64,000 bases of DNA, from positions 1 to 64,000 of the forward strand of contig NZ_JABFAM010000020.1 of NCBI RefSeq assembly GCF_013623775.1. The letters run 5' to 3'. Shown here piece after piece: positions 1-8,689 of this stretch; the first letter of the stretch is position 1, and each line of letters begins with the position of its first letter. The notes under the pieces were generated by a model, which saw only the letters and a program-made list of their open reading frames with translations, was not told where the DNA came from and ran no database searches. The DNA is from Rufibacter sp. XAAS-G3-1 (GTDB lineage: Bacteria; Bacteroidota; Bacteroidia; Cytophagales; Hymenobacteraceae). Position numbers and translations under genes: made by a program.

Positions 1-118
1 CAGGGTTCAGGAAGTTTATCACCACCTGATAGCCATCCTTGGTCTTGCCATCACCACCATGTACTTCATAATAGTGGTAGATGTTCCCGTACTGCTGCCG
101 TTTGAAATAATGGGCCAT
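1..118 (-). CDS. Partial protein of unknown function, N-terminus only
   Basis: An open frame starts at ATG 118-116 on the minus strand and runs off the left edge, giving 39 residues that begin MAHYFKRQQYGNIYHYYEV and continue through a Gly/Asp/Lys-rich turn to a short hydrophobic strand. The codon use looks coding and the frame has no stop. I do not recognise the family. The gene is divergent from the umuDC-like pair, with about 290 bp between them. Confidence 0.4.
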   Translation of the reverse strand, partial: MAHYFKRQQYGNIYHYYEVHGGDGKTKDGYQVVINFLNP

Positions 119-370
119 GTCGAAATTTACTTTCTATTTTTCGTATATCCATCTACTTGATCTATTACATCTTCTTTTACATTAAACAGCTGTCAAATCC
201 TATTAGCCCATAATGCCTCTTATGTAAAGCAGGCATGCTGCTCAACTCGAAAATAGTACTCTGCGCTATCCGCCACCATTCTTATAAAATTCATTTCTAT
301 AGCACATTAGGCTGTTCATTGCTTTTATACATGCTAAATATTTTAGATTTATATATCTATTTTGCTAATA

Positions 371-390
371 TTGTTCGTAAAATGCGACAA
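371..390 (+). promoter_or_regulatory. Possible operator upstream of the umuD-like gene
   Basis: The 20 bp directly upstream of the umuD-like start carry TTGT and ACAA at their ends as a short imperfect inverted repeat (TTGTTCG ... GCGACAA). UmuDC operons are normally controlled by LexA-like repressors, so a dyad at this place could be an operator. The symmetry is only four perfect bases per side, so this is a weak call. The rest of 119-406 is AT-rich and shows no other gene. Confidence 0.2.
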
Positions 391-406
391 AACAAGCAGA
401 GGCAGA

Positions 407-865
407 ATGGAAGCAGCGATCATCCCACTACACCCGATTGAGGAACAGCGGTTCCTTATAATCATTGACCAAGGCAATTCTTTGCCCCTATTCACCACCA
501 CCGTGCAGGCCGGTTTCCCTAGCCCTGCGACGGATTACTCGGCCGAGCCGATTGACCTGAACACCTACTCCTCGGCTCACCCCGCCTCCACGTTTTTGGT
601 GGAGGTAGTGGGCGAATCCATGGTGAAAGCAGGTATAATGCCGAAGGACTTAGCCATCGTGAACCGTGACCTCAAGCCCAAGGACGGGAACATCGTGCTG
701 GCCTTCGTGGACGGCGGGTTCACCATCAAGCGGCTGCGGCTGGAGAAGGACGCCACTTACCTGGTGGCGGAGACCGAGAGCGACAGTTTCCCGCCTATAA
801 GGGTGGACTCCCCGGAGGACGGTATGTTCTGGGGCGTGGTCGTGGGCATCCACCGAAAATATTAG
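407..865 (+). CDS. umuD: UmuD-like/LexA-family S24 peptidase
   Basis: A 152-residue protein of the S24 self-cleaving family. A cleavage-type Ala-Gly sits in QAGFPSPA about 30 residues from the start, the nucleophile serine is in VVGESM, and the general-base lysine is in GGFTIKRL, which is the expected order for UmuD. There is no DNA-binding HTH, so it is UmuD and not LexA. I chose ATG 407 over an upstream ATG at 362 because the extra 15 residues look non-coding and UmuD proteins are short. The umuC-like gene follows after 3 bp. Role by family: after RecA-stimulated self-cleavage, UmuD' joins UmuC to form translesion polymerase V. Plasmid copies are common. Confidence 0.9.
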   Translation: MEAAIIPLHPIEEQRFLIIIDQGNSLPLFTTTVQAGFPSPATDYSAEPIDLNTYSSAHPASTFLVEVVGESMVKAGIMPKDLAIVNRDLKPKDGNIVLAFVDGGFTIKRLRLEKDATYLVAETESDSFPPIRVDSPEDGMFWGVVVGIHRKY

Positions 866-868
866 GCT

Positions 869-2137
869 ATGACCTCCCTTTTCGCACTGGTTGACTGCAA
901 CAACTTCTACGCGAGCTGCGAGCGGCTCTTCAAGCCTGACTTAGCGGAGAAGCCCATCGTCGTGCTCAGCAACAATGACGGCTGTGTGATCGCCCGCAGT
1001 AACGAAGCAAAAGCGCTGGGCATCAAGATGGGCACACCCCTCTTCGAGATAAGGGACCTGCTGGCAAGGGACGGCGTGCACGTGTTCTCCAGCAACTACG
1101 AACTCTACGGCGACATGAGCAGGCGCGTGGTGCTGATCCTCTCCGAGTACTCGCCCAATGTGGAGGTATATTCCATAGACGAAAGTTTTCTAGACCTTGG
1201 CAACTTCCTGCACGTGGACATCCACCGGCATGCGAGTGCCATCTGGGAACGGGTGCCCAGGGCCACAGGCATTCCCGTCGCGGTCGGGGTAGCGGCAACC
1301 AAGACCCTGGCCAAGCTGGCAAACCGTTTGGCGAAGAAATCCAGGAAAGCCAACGGGGTGCTGGTACTCACCGAACCGGCGCACATCCAGGCGGCACTGA
1401 AGGCTACCGAGATCGGGGACGTGTGGGGCGTGGGCAGGCGCTATGCCAAGAAACTGGCTACATTCGGCGTTCATACCGCCTATGACCTCACGCGGAAACC
1501 CGACAGCTTCGTGAAGAAGCACCTGACCATCGTGGGGCTGCGCACGGTGAAAGAGTTGCGCGGCGAACCCTGCATTGACCTGGAGATGGTACCGCCCTCC
1601 AAGCAGAACATCTGCACCTCCCGCAGTTTCGGACAGCCGCTCACCGACCTCTCGGATATTGAGGAGGCCCTGGCCACGCATGCGGTGAGGTGCGCCACCA
1701 AGCTCAGGAAACAGAAGTCCTGCGCCGCCGCGCTCACCGTGTTCCTGGAGACCAGCCGCTTCGGGCAGGCAGGCCAGATGTACTTCAACAACCGGACGGT
1801 GAAGCTGGACAGCCCGAGCGCGAGTGAGTTGGTGCTCATGCCCGCCGCCCTGGAGGCACTCAGGGCCATCTTCCGGAAAGGCTTCCGCTACAAAAAGACC
1901 GGCATCATCGTCACCGGTATCTGCCCCGCGGGCCAAATCCAGGAAAGCATCTTCTCGGCCGGTACCCGGGAACGGGACACCGGACTGATGCAGGCGCTTG
2001 ATTCTCTTAGGGAAAGGTATGGGCACGGCACAGTAAAATACGGGGTGCAGGGCACGGAGGGGAAGTGGCAGATGCAGAGCGGCAATGTCTCCCCCTGCTA
2101 CACCACGCGGCTGGATGACCTGATAAAGGCCTGGTAA
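869..2137 (+). CDS. umuC: Y-family DNA polymerase, UmuC-like
   Basis: A 422-residue Y-family polymerase, the usual UmuC length. The N-terminal catalytic motif FALVDCNNFYASCERLF contains the metal-binding aspartate near residue 8; the second acidic motif VYSIDESFLDL lies near residue 100; GVAATKTLAKLAN is the conserved region that follows. The central HhH-like region and the C-terminal little-finger/UmuC domain (SFGQPLTDL onwards) are present. It is translationally close to the umuD-like gene upstream. By family it carries out error-prone translesion synthesis in the SOS response. The reading frame is intact with no catalytic loss. Confidence 0.95.
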   Translation: MTSLFALVDCNNFYASCERLFKPDLAEKPIVVLSNNDGCVIARSNEAKALGIKMGTPLFEIRDLLARDGVHVFSSNYELYGDMSRRVVLILSEYSPNVEVYSIDESFLDLGNFLHVDIHRHASAIWERVPRATGIPVAVGVAATKTLAKLANRLAKKSRKANGVLVLTEPAHIQAALKATEIGDVWGVGRRYAKKLATFGVHTAYDLTRKPDSFVKKHLTIVGLRTVKELRGEPCIDLEMVPPSKQNICTSRSFGQPLTDLSDIEEALATHAVRCATKLRKQKSCAAALTVFLETSRFGQAGQMYFNNRTVKLDSPSASELVLMPAALEALRAIFRKGFRYKKTGIIVTGICPAGQIQESIFSAGTRERDTGLMQALDSLRERYGHGTVKYGVQGTEGKWQMQSGNVSPCYTTRLDDLIKAW

Positions 2138-2210
2138 GCATACTTGGCTGCCAAGACCAAAACAATAAGCCTTTCCCTTCGTTTCCGGATGAGAGACTAA
2201 AACCATTCCG

Positions 2211-3083
2211 ATGCATGTACCCCTACCCCGCAGGTACCGAAACCTCTGCCTGCTGCTTCTCACCGTCCTGGCCCTCGGCTGCAAGGAGGCGGAGATAGCG
2301 CCACGCAAATCGCTTACCCTGGCCGACGAGCAGCTTCTGCTGGGCAACCCGAGCGGGGCCACCGCCGAGATCGGGTACGAGGACAACCACCTCATCATGC
2401 GCCCCCAGTACGCGCTTTCCTACAGCCGCTCCCGGGCCACGCCCAACTGGGTGAGCTGGCACGTGTCACCCTACTGGCTCGGCACCTCCCCCCGGCAGGT
2501 AGATGATTTCCGGACGGATACCGGCCTGCCCGAGGGCTGGTACCGGGTCAGGGCCTCCAGCTTCCAGGGCAGCGGCTTCGACCGGGGCCACAACGCACCT
2601 TCCGCCGACCGGACCCGGACGGAGGAGGACAACTCGGCCACCTTCCTGATGACCAACATCATCCCCCAGGCACCCAGGAACAACCAGGACACGTGGGGAA
2701 ACCTGGAGGCCTACACCCGGGACCTGGTGCGGGAAGGCATGGAGGTGTACGTGGTCATGGGCAGCTACGGCCGGGGCGGCACCGGGGCCAACGGACCGGC
2801 CGTGACCGTGGACAACGGGCGGGTGACCGTCCCGGCCCGCATCTGGAAGGTGCTGGTGGTCCTGCCGTTGGGGGAGAATGACCTGGAGCGCATAACTTCC
2901 GGCACCAGGGTGATCGCCGTGGACACGCCCAACAGCAACTCCGCCAGCCCGCAGTGGGGCACCTACCGCACGAGCGTGGACGCCATCGAGAAGGCCACCG
3001 GCTACGACCTGCTCTCGGCCCTGCCACAGCAGCTGCAGAAAGTGCTGGAGGCGAAGGTGGACAACGGCCCCACCTCGCTCTAG
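2211..3083 (+). CDS. Secreted DNA/RNA non-specific endonuclease lipoprotein (NucA-type)
   Basis: A 290-residue protein with a lipoprotein signal (hydrophobic LCLLLLTVLALGC, lipobox cysteine about residue 24), so it should be anchored to a membrane after export. The nuclease domain shows the betabetaalpha-Me signature GFDRGHNAPSADR, with the catalytic His in DRGH, followed by FLMTNIIPQ and NNQDTWGNLE, which supplies the Mg-binding Asn. This is the NUC family that contains Anabaena NucA and Serratia nuclease. The next gene, 26 bp downstream, matches NuiA, the protein inhibitor of NucA, so the two form an enzyme/inhibitor pair. Likely roles are degrading extracellular or incoming DNA, or nutrient scavenging. 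Confidence 0.92.
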   Translation: MHVPLPRRYRNLCLLLLTVLALGCKEAEIAPRKSLTLADEQLLLGNPSGATAEIGYEDNHLIMRPQYALSYSRSRATPNWVSWHVSPYWLGTSPRQVDDFRTDTGLPEGWYRVRASSFQGSGFDRGHNAPSADRTRTEEDNSATFLMTNIIPQAPRNNQDTWGNLEAYTRDLVREGMEVYVVMGSYGRGGTGANGPAVTVDNGRVTVPARIWKVLVVLPLGENDLERITSGTRVIAVDTPNSNSASPQWGTYRTSVDAIEKATGYDLLSALPQQLQKVLEAKVDNGPTSL

Positions 3084-3109
3084 AAATTTCATATACTGAT
3101 ACCTAAGAA

Positions 3110-3520
3110 ATGGAGAACAACGATACCCGGGGACTACTCGAAGAGCTGCGCAGGCTTTCCGAGGGACTGTTCTATAGGAGCGAGACGGACGCGCCGCTGG
3201 AGCCGGTCTCTATCCCAGCGCAGCGGAATGAACTCACCTTGGAAGAAGCGGTGGCTCTGTCCGGTCAGCCGGAAGGCACGAAGGCCGAGGCAGTGGAACT
3301 GGACTGGTTCCTGCGCCACATGGTGCGCGAGCCGGACGATGCGCTGGAAGAGGAAAAAAAGCAAGCGCAGGGTTTCCGGGAGCTGAAGGCGTTTCTGGAG
3401 CGGCACCTTTCGGGGATACGGGTCTACCGTGTTGGGGAGAGAAGGATTACCGCCCTTGTGCTGGGGAAAGCCCCCGGCGCTGGGTTCGCGGGCCTGAAGA
3501 CGTTTCTGGTGGAGACCTGA
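3110..3520 (+). CDS. NuiA-like nuclease inhibitor
   Basis: A 136-residue acidic protein that aligns along its length with Anabaena NuiA (about 135 residues). Shared points are an N-terminal LLEELxxLSEGL helix, a SE dipeptide at the place of the inhibitor's Glu24, the VYRVGE strand, and a C-terminus ending in VET. In the NucA-NuiA complex, as I recall it, Glu24 and the C-terminal Thr contact the active site, and both are kept here. It has no signal peptide, so it would protect the cytoplasm from the nuclease encoded just upstream. The assignment rests on remembered sequence similarity plus the gene order. Confidence 0.85.
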   Translation: MENNDTRGLLEELRRLSEGLFYRSETDAPLEPVSIPAQRNELTLEEAVALSGQPEGTKAEAVELDWFLRHMVREPDDALEEEKKQAQGFRELKAFLERHLSGIRVYRVGERRITALVLGKAPGAGFAGLKTFLVET

Positions 3521-3541
3521 GGCAGGTGCCTTCCGTCAACT

Positions 3542-4240
3542 TTACCCGAACAAGCCTCTCTGCTGGGCCACCGGCTGCAAAAGTTCCGGAGTATCGTTCT
3601 TGGGTGAGTTCACCAGAGTGGAGACTGGGTACGCCTTCATCTCTTCGGCCGGATAGGGCCGTAGCAGTTCGGCCAGCAGTTTCACGTCATCGGTGCCTGA
3701 GAGCCAGATGCGCTCCTCCTCGGGGTGCAGGATGACCGGCATGCGGTTGTGGATGCCCGCCATCAATTCGTTGGGTTCAGTGGTGATCACCGTGAAGGAA
3801 TGCAGCACCTCACCCGTACTGTGGTCCACCCACGCGTCCCAAAGGCCCGCGAACGTGAACAACTGCTCATTTCTCAGCAAAATCCGGTAAGGGGTCTTGG
3901 TCTTGCCCACCCTCTTCCACTCATAGAACGAATCCGCCGGAATAAGGCATCGTTTGCTCCCTATCAGTTGCCGGAAGGTGGGCTTCTCCAGGATGGTTTC
4001 CATACGGGCGTTGATGGGCCTCAAGCCATGTTCCTTTTCCTTGGCCCAACTGGGCAGCAGCCCCCAGGAGAAATGCTGCACCTTGTCAGGCTCTCGGTTG
4101 GTGATGACCGGCAGGAGTTGGGTAGGGGCGGCGTTGTAGCGGGCCTCTTTCTGGTACTTGGCCAACACCTCCGCTACGGAGCCTTTCTGCCCGGCTACGG
4201 CTTTCTTCTTCTTGGTGATTACTGAGTAACGGCCGCACAT
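3542..4240 (-). CDS. SOS response-associated peptidase (YedK/HMCES, SRAP family)
   Basis: A 232-residue SRAP protein starting MCGRYSVI; Cys2 is exposed after Met removal and forms the thiazolidine crosslink to abasic sites in single-stranded DNA. Other family marks are PINARMET (active-site Asn), the YEWK motif with acidic residue, and GIHNRMPVIL with the conserved His. Length is typical. It converges with the NuiA-like gene and lies in the same DNA-damage cluster as umuDC. Role by family: shields abasic sites at replication forks. Confidence 0.93.
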   Translation of the reverse strand: MCGRYSVITKKKKAVAGQKGSVAEVLAKYQKEARYNAAPTQLLPVITNREPDKVQHFSWGLLPSWAKEKEHGLRPINARMETILEKPTFRQLIGSKRCLIPADSFYEWKRVGKTKTPYRILLRNEQLFTFAGLWDAWVDHSTGEVLHSFTVITTEPNELMAGIHNRMPVILHPEEERIWLSGTDDVKLLAELLRPYPAEEMKAYPVSTLVNSPKNDTPELLQPVAQQRGLFG

Positions 4241-5219
4241 AGAACCTGTTTTTGGTTACTGAACAAACGGAAAAGCCAAGCTACTAAGACATGGGCTAAT
4301 GTCAAACCTCAGGCTGTCAACAGTTCTACCTTTGTTGGCTCTTCTCCATCTTTCTGACCCTAAGATAAAGCACCCAATCTCTCAGAAGCTGAATGCAAGC
4401 TTATATAGAATAATATGTTAAACTTAGACTGAAATTGTATCTTAAATAGCTATAGCTTCCTGTGACACGGGAGCATGCCTATTTTATATCGTATTGCAGA
4501 GCCCTGAGCAGGGCGATTTTGGATATACTTATTTTGATACACCTTCAGACATTGAGGACCTCACTTGTAAAGCACCAAGCTTCTAGGATCCTTTAAGAAA
4601 TACCCCTTCCATTTCAGTAAAAGGCAAACAGAGGAGGGTGGCAATGCTTCGAAGAACCATGATTGGGGTTTGCAATGAACTTCTGGTTATGAAAAGAGCC
4701 AATTAAAGTAGAGTGGGGCTTAAAACAACTGGTGTCTGAAGTTGAAAAATTACGAGGGCAACCTCCTTTCAAAAAAGGAGGAGGCCTTAACTGATACTGA
4801 AACTGGGGTTTTAATGATAAACCGGAAGTGCGAGAGAGGTGACTTTGAAGGGGAAGCGGCTACAAATACAGAGTCATTGGTCATTGAAAAGAAGATCATT
4901 GCCTGACTGATCAGTTAGTTTTGCAGAATGTCCATTTTGCAAGGCGTTGCTTATAACCGTACCAGAAAAATTGTGAACGAGCTGATTGTAGAACTGGAGC
5001 AGCTAAAGATGTTTGCCCACTATTGGAAGTGGGCTCAAAAAGAGTGAGATACTTTGACAGTTTAGGCAAATTGATTTAATATGAGGTTTTTGGACTTGCG
5101 TTTATGGTATAACAGCTAATAATATAACCCCGTATAGCATCAAAAGAAATACCCTACTTATCCACATAATATTGTGAATATGGTTTATTTTATATTATTT
5201 CGTGCCATTACTAAGAAAT
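4241..5219. other. Gene-poor AT-rich stretch, probably decayed sequence
   Basis: No convincing gene is seen. A short frame at 4928-5047 encodes 39 residues ending FAHYWKWAQKE and could be the tail of a lost gene. An imperfect stem (CCTCCTTT / AAAGGAGG, about 4763-4783) may be a terminator or chance. The base composition falls from the GC-rich SOS genes to the AT-rich defence island here, so this may be the island's left border. Confidence 0.4.
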
Positions 5220-5945
5220 ATGCCAAAATACCCAAAGGCCCCCATTATTGAGGTTGTTTTTGAAATGTTCTTTCAACCTAAAAAATGGGATTTAACCATA
5301 CCTGGGCTTCTCTGGAGTAGAATCCAACACGATTTTCCTACTACTCGGCCTCTTCCTAGAACCGGATTTGTGATGGGACCAGGGGGCCTAAGTGTTAGGA
5401 CTGAAAATTCTGATGTAACACAATTCTTGTCTGAAGGCGGGAATTGTTTAACTCAGCTTGGGAATGGAATGTTAACAGTAAATAGGTTAGCACCCTATGA
5501 AAGCTGGGAAGAGTTTTACCCTAAGATTGCACTTGTTTTGTCTGCTTACTATGAACTGAACGGAATAGAGAAGATAACCCGTTTAGGTTTTAGGTATATA
5601 AATAAAATCAATCGGCAGGGAAAACAAGGAATAGAGAACGTTAGCCAAGTTCTAAAGCTTCATCCTACTTATCCACCTGAATTAGGTGAAAATTTCATTA
5701 CCATCAATAGTGTTAACGAATTCTTGGGAGAGTCTGAAAATGAGAGGTTGATTATTCAAACGAACACTTTAAAACCAGACTCAGACGGAGAGGCTCCTAT
5801 CCTACTTGATATAAGCTACGTAAATATAGCACCTACTTTCGTAAGTAAGGAAGATGTGAATGATTGGTTAGTACTGGCTCACGAAAAAGCTTCTAATGCT
5901 TTTGAGGCGGTAATAACTGAGGATTATAAAAAAGAAATAAAATAG
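5220..5945 (+). CDS. TIGR04255-family protein
   Basis: A 241-residue protein whose N-terminus (MPKYPKAPIIEVVFEMFF) is the hallmark of the sporadically distributed TIGR04255 family; the later parts with RLGFRYINKI also fit. I use ATG 5220 rather than the GTG at 5202 because family members begin with this motif. The molecular function is unknown. It heads a tight operon: the next gene starts 5 bp downstream and the third overlaps it. No transmembrane segment or nuclease motif is visible. The operon sits in a defence island, so a defence or toxin-antitoxin role is possible but inferred. Confidence 0.75.
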   Translation: MPKYPKAPIIEVVFEMFFQPKKWDLTIPGLLWSRIQHDFPTTRPLPRTGFVMGPGGLSVRTENSDVTQFLSEGGNCLTQLGNGMLTVNRLAPYESWEEFYPKIALVLSAYYELNGIEKITRLGFRYINKINRQGKQGIENVSQVLKLHPTYPPELGENFITINSVNEFLGESENERLIIQTNTLKPDSDGEAPILLDISYVNIAPTFVSKEDVNDWLVLAHEKASNAFEAVITEDYKKEIK

Positions 5946-5950
5946 AGAAA

Positions 5951-6502
5951 ATGATGGGAGCTCCTGCGCTACATAATACTTATGGGAATGGTTCTGTCGC
6001 AGCGTATGTCGAATCAAATGTGCGCAACCAAAACTATTCAGCAGCTCAATTAGGAGAAGGCACACTTCTACTTGTGAATGACTTGTTTAGGCCATTAGCT
6101 GTTTCCCTACCAACACAGTCATTTGAAGGCAATTCTTCCCCTAAAACCTCTATAGCATCAAACTATGGTTTAATTGAGGATTTCTTGCGGGATTTAGAGT
6201 GTTTCTACATTGTTAGAACACCTCAAAGACTAGCGAAAGAGTTAACTAAGAATCCAGACCTATATAATATTCTTCTTGATGCTTCCTACCATGCTCAACA
6301 AAGCATGCCTGAAGCCCATGCTTTTGAACTTGAAGTGCGTGAGTATGAAGATGGTATAGCCAGTTCTATCTTCATTATTGCTGATTTCAAAAAAGCTCCA
6401 GAAGATATTGAGGAACAAAAAGACAAGTTTCTTTTTAACTGGTACTTTCCTAAGGCATTTAAGAAAGCTCCTTCATTAAACATCAGCTATCAGAATGCAT
6501 GA
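5951..6502 (+). CDS. Unknown protein, middle gene of the HEPN operon
   Basis: A 183-residue soluble protein that I do not recognise. It has a Gly/Ser/Asn-rich N-terminus, a central region with alternating hydrophobic strands (TLLLVNDLF, SIFIIADFK) and no membrane segment. It starts 5 bp after the TIGR04255-like gene and its last 4 bp overlap the HEPN gene, so the three are almost surely co-translated. The strict spacing suggests that the products act together. Confidence 0.65.
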   Translation: MMGAPALHNTYGNGSVAAYVESNVRNQNYSAAQLGEGTLLLVNDLFRPLAVSLPTQSFEGNSSPKTSIASNYGLIEDFLRDLECFYIVRTPQRLAKELTKNPDLYNILLDASYHAQQSMPEAHAFELEVREYEDGIASSIFIIADFKKAPEDIEEQKDKFLFNWYFPKAFKKAPSLNISYQNA

Positions 6503-6867
6503 GTTTTAAATGGGGGGAGTTTCTTGAAACAGCTAGACTTTTGGCTCAAGGCAGTAAGGAATCCGAGTATAGATGTTCAATAGGCCGATCATATTATGCT
6601 GTATACCATACACTAAAGAAACATTTTCCATTTCAAGACAGTTCTCCGAGCGCCCATCGTGGGTTCTATAACCACCTTCAGCGAAATGATGATAATTGGA
6701 TAGTTGTAGCTATTGGTAAAAAGTTACAGGAGCTATATGACAATAGGCATCATGCAGATTATAAAGATTTCCCGGAGATTAAGCAGCATGCAGCCGAAGG
6801 AGCATTGAGAACAGCTGAAGACATACTTAAAAAGCTTGATGCTTATCTCAAAGAAGACGAAGAATAA
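6499..6867 (+). CDS. HEPN-domain protein
   Basis: A 122-residue all-helical protein of the HEPN/UPF0332 type. The core motif RSYYAVYH gives an R-x6-H arrangement, close to the Rx4-6H signature of HEPN ribonucleases, and NRHHADY near residue 85 matches the family's second conserved helix. HEPN proteins often act as RNA-cutting toxins in toxin-antitoxin and abortive-infection systems; activity here is inferred from the motif. The ATG overlaps the stop of the upstream gene by 4 bp. A terminator-like hairpin follows. Confidence 0.8.
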   Translation: MSFKWGEFLETARLLAQGSKESEYRCSIGRSYYAVYHTLKKHFPFQDSSPSAHRGFYNHLQRNDDNWIVVAIGKKLQELYDNRHHADYKDFPEIKQHAAEGALRTAEDILKKLDAYLKEDEE

Positions 6868-6893
6868 CTTTATAAATGATTTCTCAACGGGAG

Positions 6894-6920
6894 CCTTGGC
6901 AAATTTGTCGAGGTTTTTTT
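6894..6920 (+). terminator. Terminator of the TIGR04255/HEPN operon
   Basis: A stem of CCTTGGC with GTCGAGG (two mismatches), loop AAATTT, followed at once by seven T residues, 27 bp after the HEPN stop codon. Confidence 0.6.
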
Positions 6921-6992
6921 ATTATATCTTCACGAGTAACACAAGATTAATATAATACAAGAAGCAAATAACACTCAGGATAAAGCTGATTT

Positions 6993-7166
6993 ATGGAGAT
7001 AGATTTTAGCACAGTTGGGGCCGCTATAATTAACGGTCTCAACTGTTTAAATCCCAAGAGAATGATTGATTGCCTACATAGAGTTTGCAGCAGTGACGCA
7101 ACAAGCTTCCGTGCAGAATTTCATCACCTAAGTGCCGGCAGTGAAGATTTATTCACAAAATACTAG
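6993..7166 (+). CDS. Small ORF or gene fragment of unknown function
   Basis: A 57-residue frame starting MEIDFSTVGAAIINGL, ending LFTKY. It reads like a soluble protein with a helix around PKRMIDCLHRV. I cannot name a family; it could be a remnant of a larger gene because the surrounding sequence up to 7360 is otherwise empty. Confidence 0.3.
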   Translation: MEIDFSTVGAAIINGLNCLNPKRMIDCLHRVCSSDATSFRAEFHHLSAGSEDLFTKY

Positions 7167-7360
7167 CCTTTAGAGCGGTCGGGCTGCTAATCGACTGGTG
7201 TGCCACAGCAAATGGCAAAACCAATCCACCTCAAAAAACTCGAAACACTTAGGTAGGCTAATTATTTTAGCATCCCTCATTTCTATGGCACTAATATTAG
7301 TATATTCCCGAGCCTGTTTAAAAGGCACAGAACTGGGTCAGACTAATAAAAAATAAATTG

Positions 7361-8500
7361 ATGGCAAAAATTGGATTTGTCAGCGAGTCAGGATCGCATG
7401 GGTTTGGGATCGGCTCCTTTGAGGACACCCACTTCTTCATAACGGCTGTGCTGGTGGAGGAGGGAAAGAGAAGGGAAATAGAGGGAGAATTCCTCCGGCT
7501 CCGGGAGCACTGTTTCCCCGATGGGAACCTACCGGCCTACGATTCCGAAAAGGGCCAAGCCAGTCGCAAGAGATTATTCAAAGGTTTGCAGACGCTGGAG
7601 TTTTCGTTCCACTCGCTGCTGGTCGACAAGCGCAAGCTGCACCAGAAGTCACCCCTCCAGTACAAAGGCACGTTTTACAAGTTCCTCTCCGGGCTGATCT
7701 ACAACAACCTGTACCGCACCATCCCGAACCTCTCCATCGTGGCCAACGAGCTGGGCACCCCGGAGTTCATGGAGAGCTTCCGGCGCTATGTCCAGGAAAA
7801 CCACCAGGTGGACCTTTTCTCCCCGGCGATCTTCACCTTCTCCAACGGGGAAGACTCGGCCTTGCTGCAACTCGCCGACATCCTGGGCAAGGAGCTCAAC
7901 GCCTTCCAGGCCGGCAAATCCAATATGGATCCCCAAAAGGAGTTGGCCGGAAAATGCGTAGGGGTGGAGCGCTGGCCCGAGCAGTACACTCCTTACACGG
8001 TAGACGCCAGTTTGGGAGAGGATCCCTATGCGGAAACCATCACGGAGGCGGCGCTGCTGCGCGCCCGGAACTACATCCAGCAGCATGCCGGGAGCGAGGA
8101 CCCGATCCTTAGGAGCCGGGTGGCCTTTGTGGAGTACCTGCTGATGGTGTTCACCTATAACTACCGAACCAGGTACATCCACACGCACGAGCTGCTACAG
8201 CACCTGAACTCCTTCAAGTACGAGACCTTCACCGAGCACCGCTTCCGCTCCACGGTGGTAGGCCCGGTCCGGGACGAGGGCGTGCTGATCGTCAGCTCCA
8301 GCGCCGGCTACAAGCTGCCCTGCTGCTCCAAGGACATTTACGGGTTCTTCAACTACTACAACCAGCAGATCCAGCCGATGCTCCACCGGCTGAACCAATG
8401 CCGCCGGGCCATGGAGCTGGCGACCGGGGGTGATCTGAACATCCTGGAACAGCCTGCTTACACCAATCTGCAGAGGCTATTGCTACATATGAAAATCTGA
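7361..8500 (+). CDS. DUF3800-like protein
   Basis: A 379-residue protein whose first 200 residues resemble DUF3800, a family with an RNase H-like fold seen near defence and mobile genes. The N-terminal strand reads IGFVSESGSHGFG; typical members have FIDESG, so the first acidic residue is replaced by Ser while the second is kept. FTFSNGEDSALLQLADILGKEL near residue 165 is the conserved second half (D-S-x-x-x-x-Q-x-A-D). The C-terminal 170 residues are helical and unknown. I use ATG 7361; a TTG three bases earlier is less likely. The gene is distinctly GC-richer than its surroundings, a sign of separate acquisition, and a broken paralogue lies at 27069. Confidence 0.7.
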   Translation: MAKIGFVSESGSHGFGIGSFEDTHFFITAVLVEEGKRREIEGEFLRLREHCFPDGNLPAYDSEKGQASRKRLFKGLQTLEFSFHSLLVDKRKLHQKSPLQYKGTFYKFLSGLIYNNLYRTIPNLSIVANELGTPEFMESFRRYVQENHQVDLFSPAIFTFSNGEDSALLQLADILGKELNAFQAGKSNMDPQKELAGKCVGVERWPEQYTPYTVDASLGEDPYAETITEAALLRARNYIQQHAGSEDPILRSRVAFVEYLLMVFTYNYRTRYIHTHELLQHLNSFKYETFTEHRFRSTVVGPVRDEGVLIVSSSAGYKLPCCSKDIYGFFNYYNQQIQPMLHRLNQCRRAMELATGGDLNILEQPAYTNLQRLLLHMKI

Positions 8501-8689
8501 TATCTTAACAATGTATAACCCTCAGAGAAGGAAGCCGACTCTAAATCTGGCGAATGTGAATAGGTGCTCGCCTTTAGGCAGGATGCGGTAGGGAGTAAGG
8601 TGTTTAAGACGGAATTGTTTTAGATAAAGAATTACCTTTGCCGGTTCATCCCCAGCTTCAACTTTGGCTAAACAGATACCTACGTACTT

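Noticed and set aside
1190-2398. A 402-residue minus-strand frame opposite umuC and the nuclease gene
   Set aside because: It is the shadow of two well-supported plus-strand genes in GC-rich DNA.
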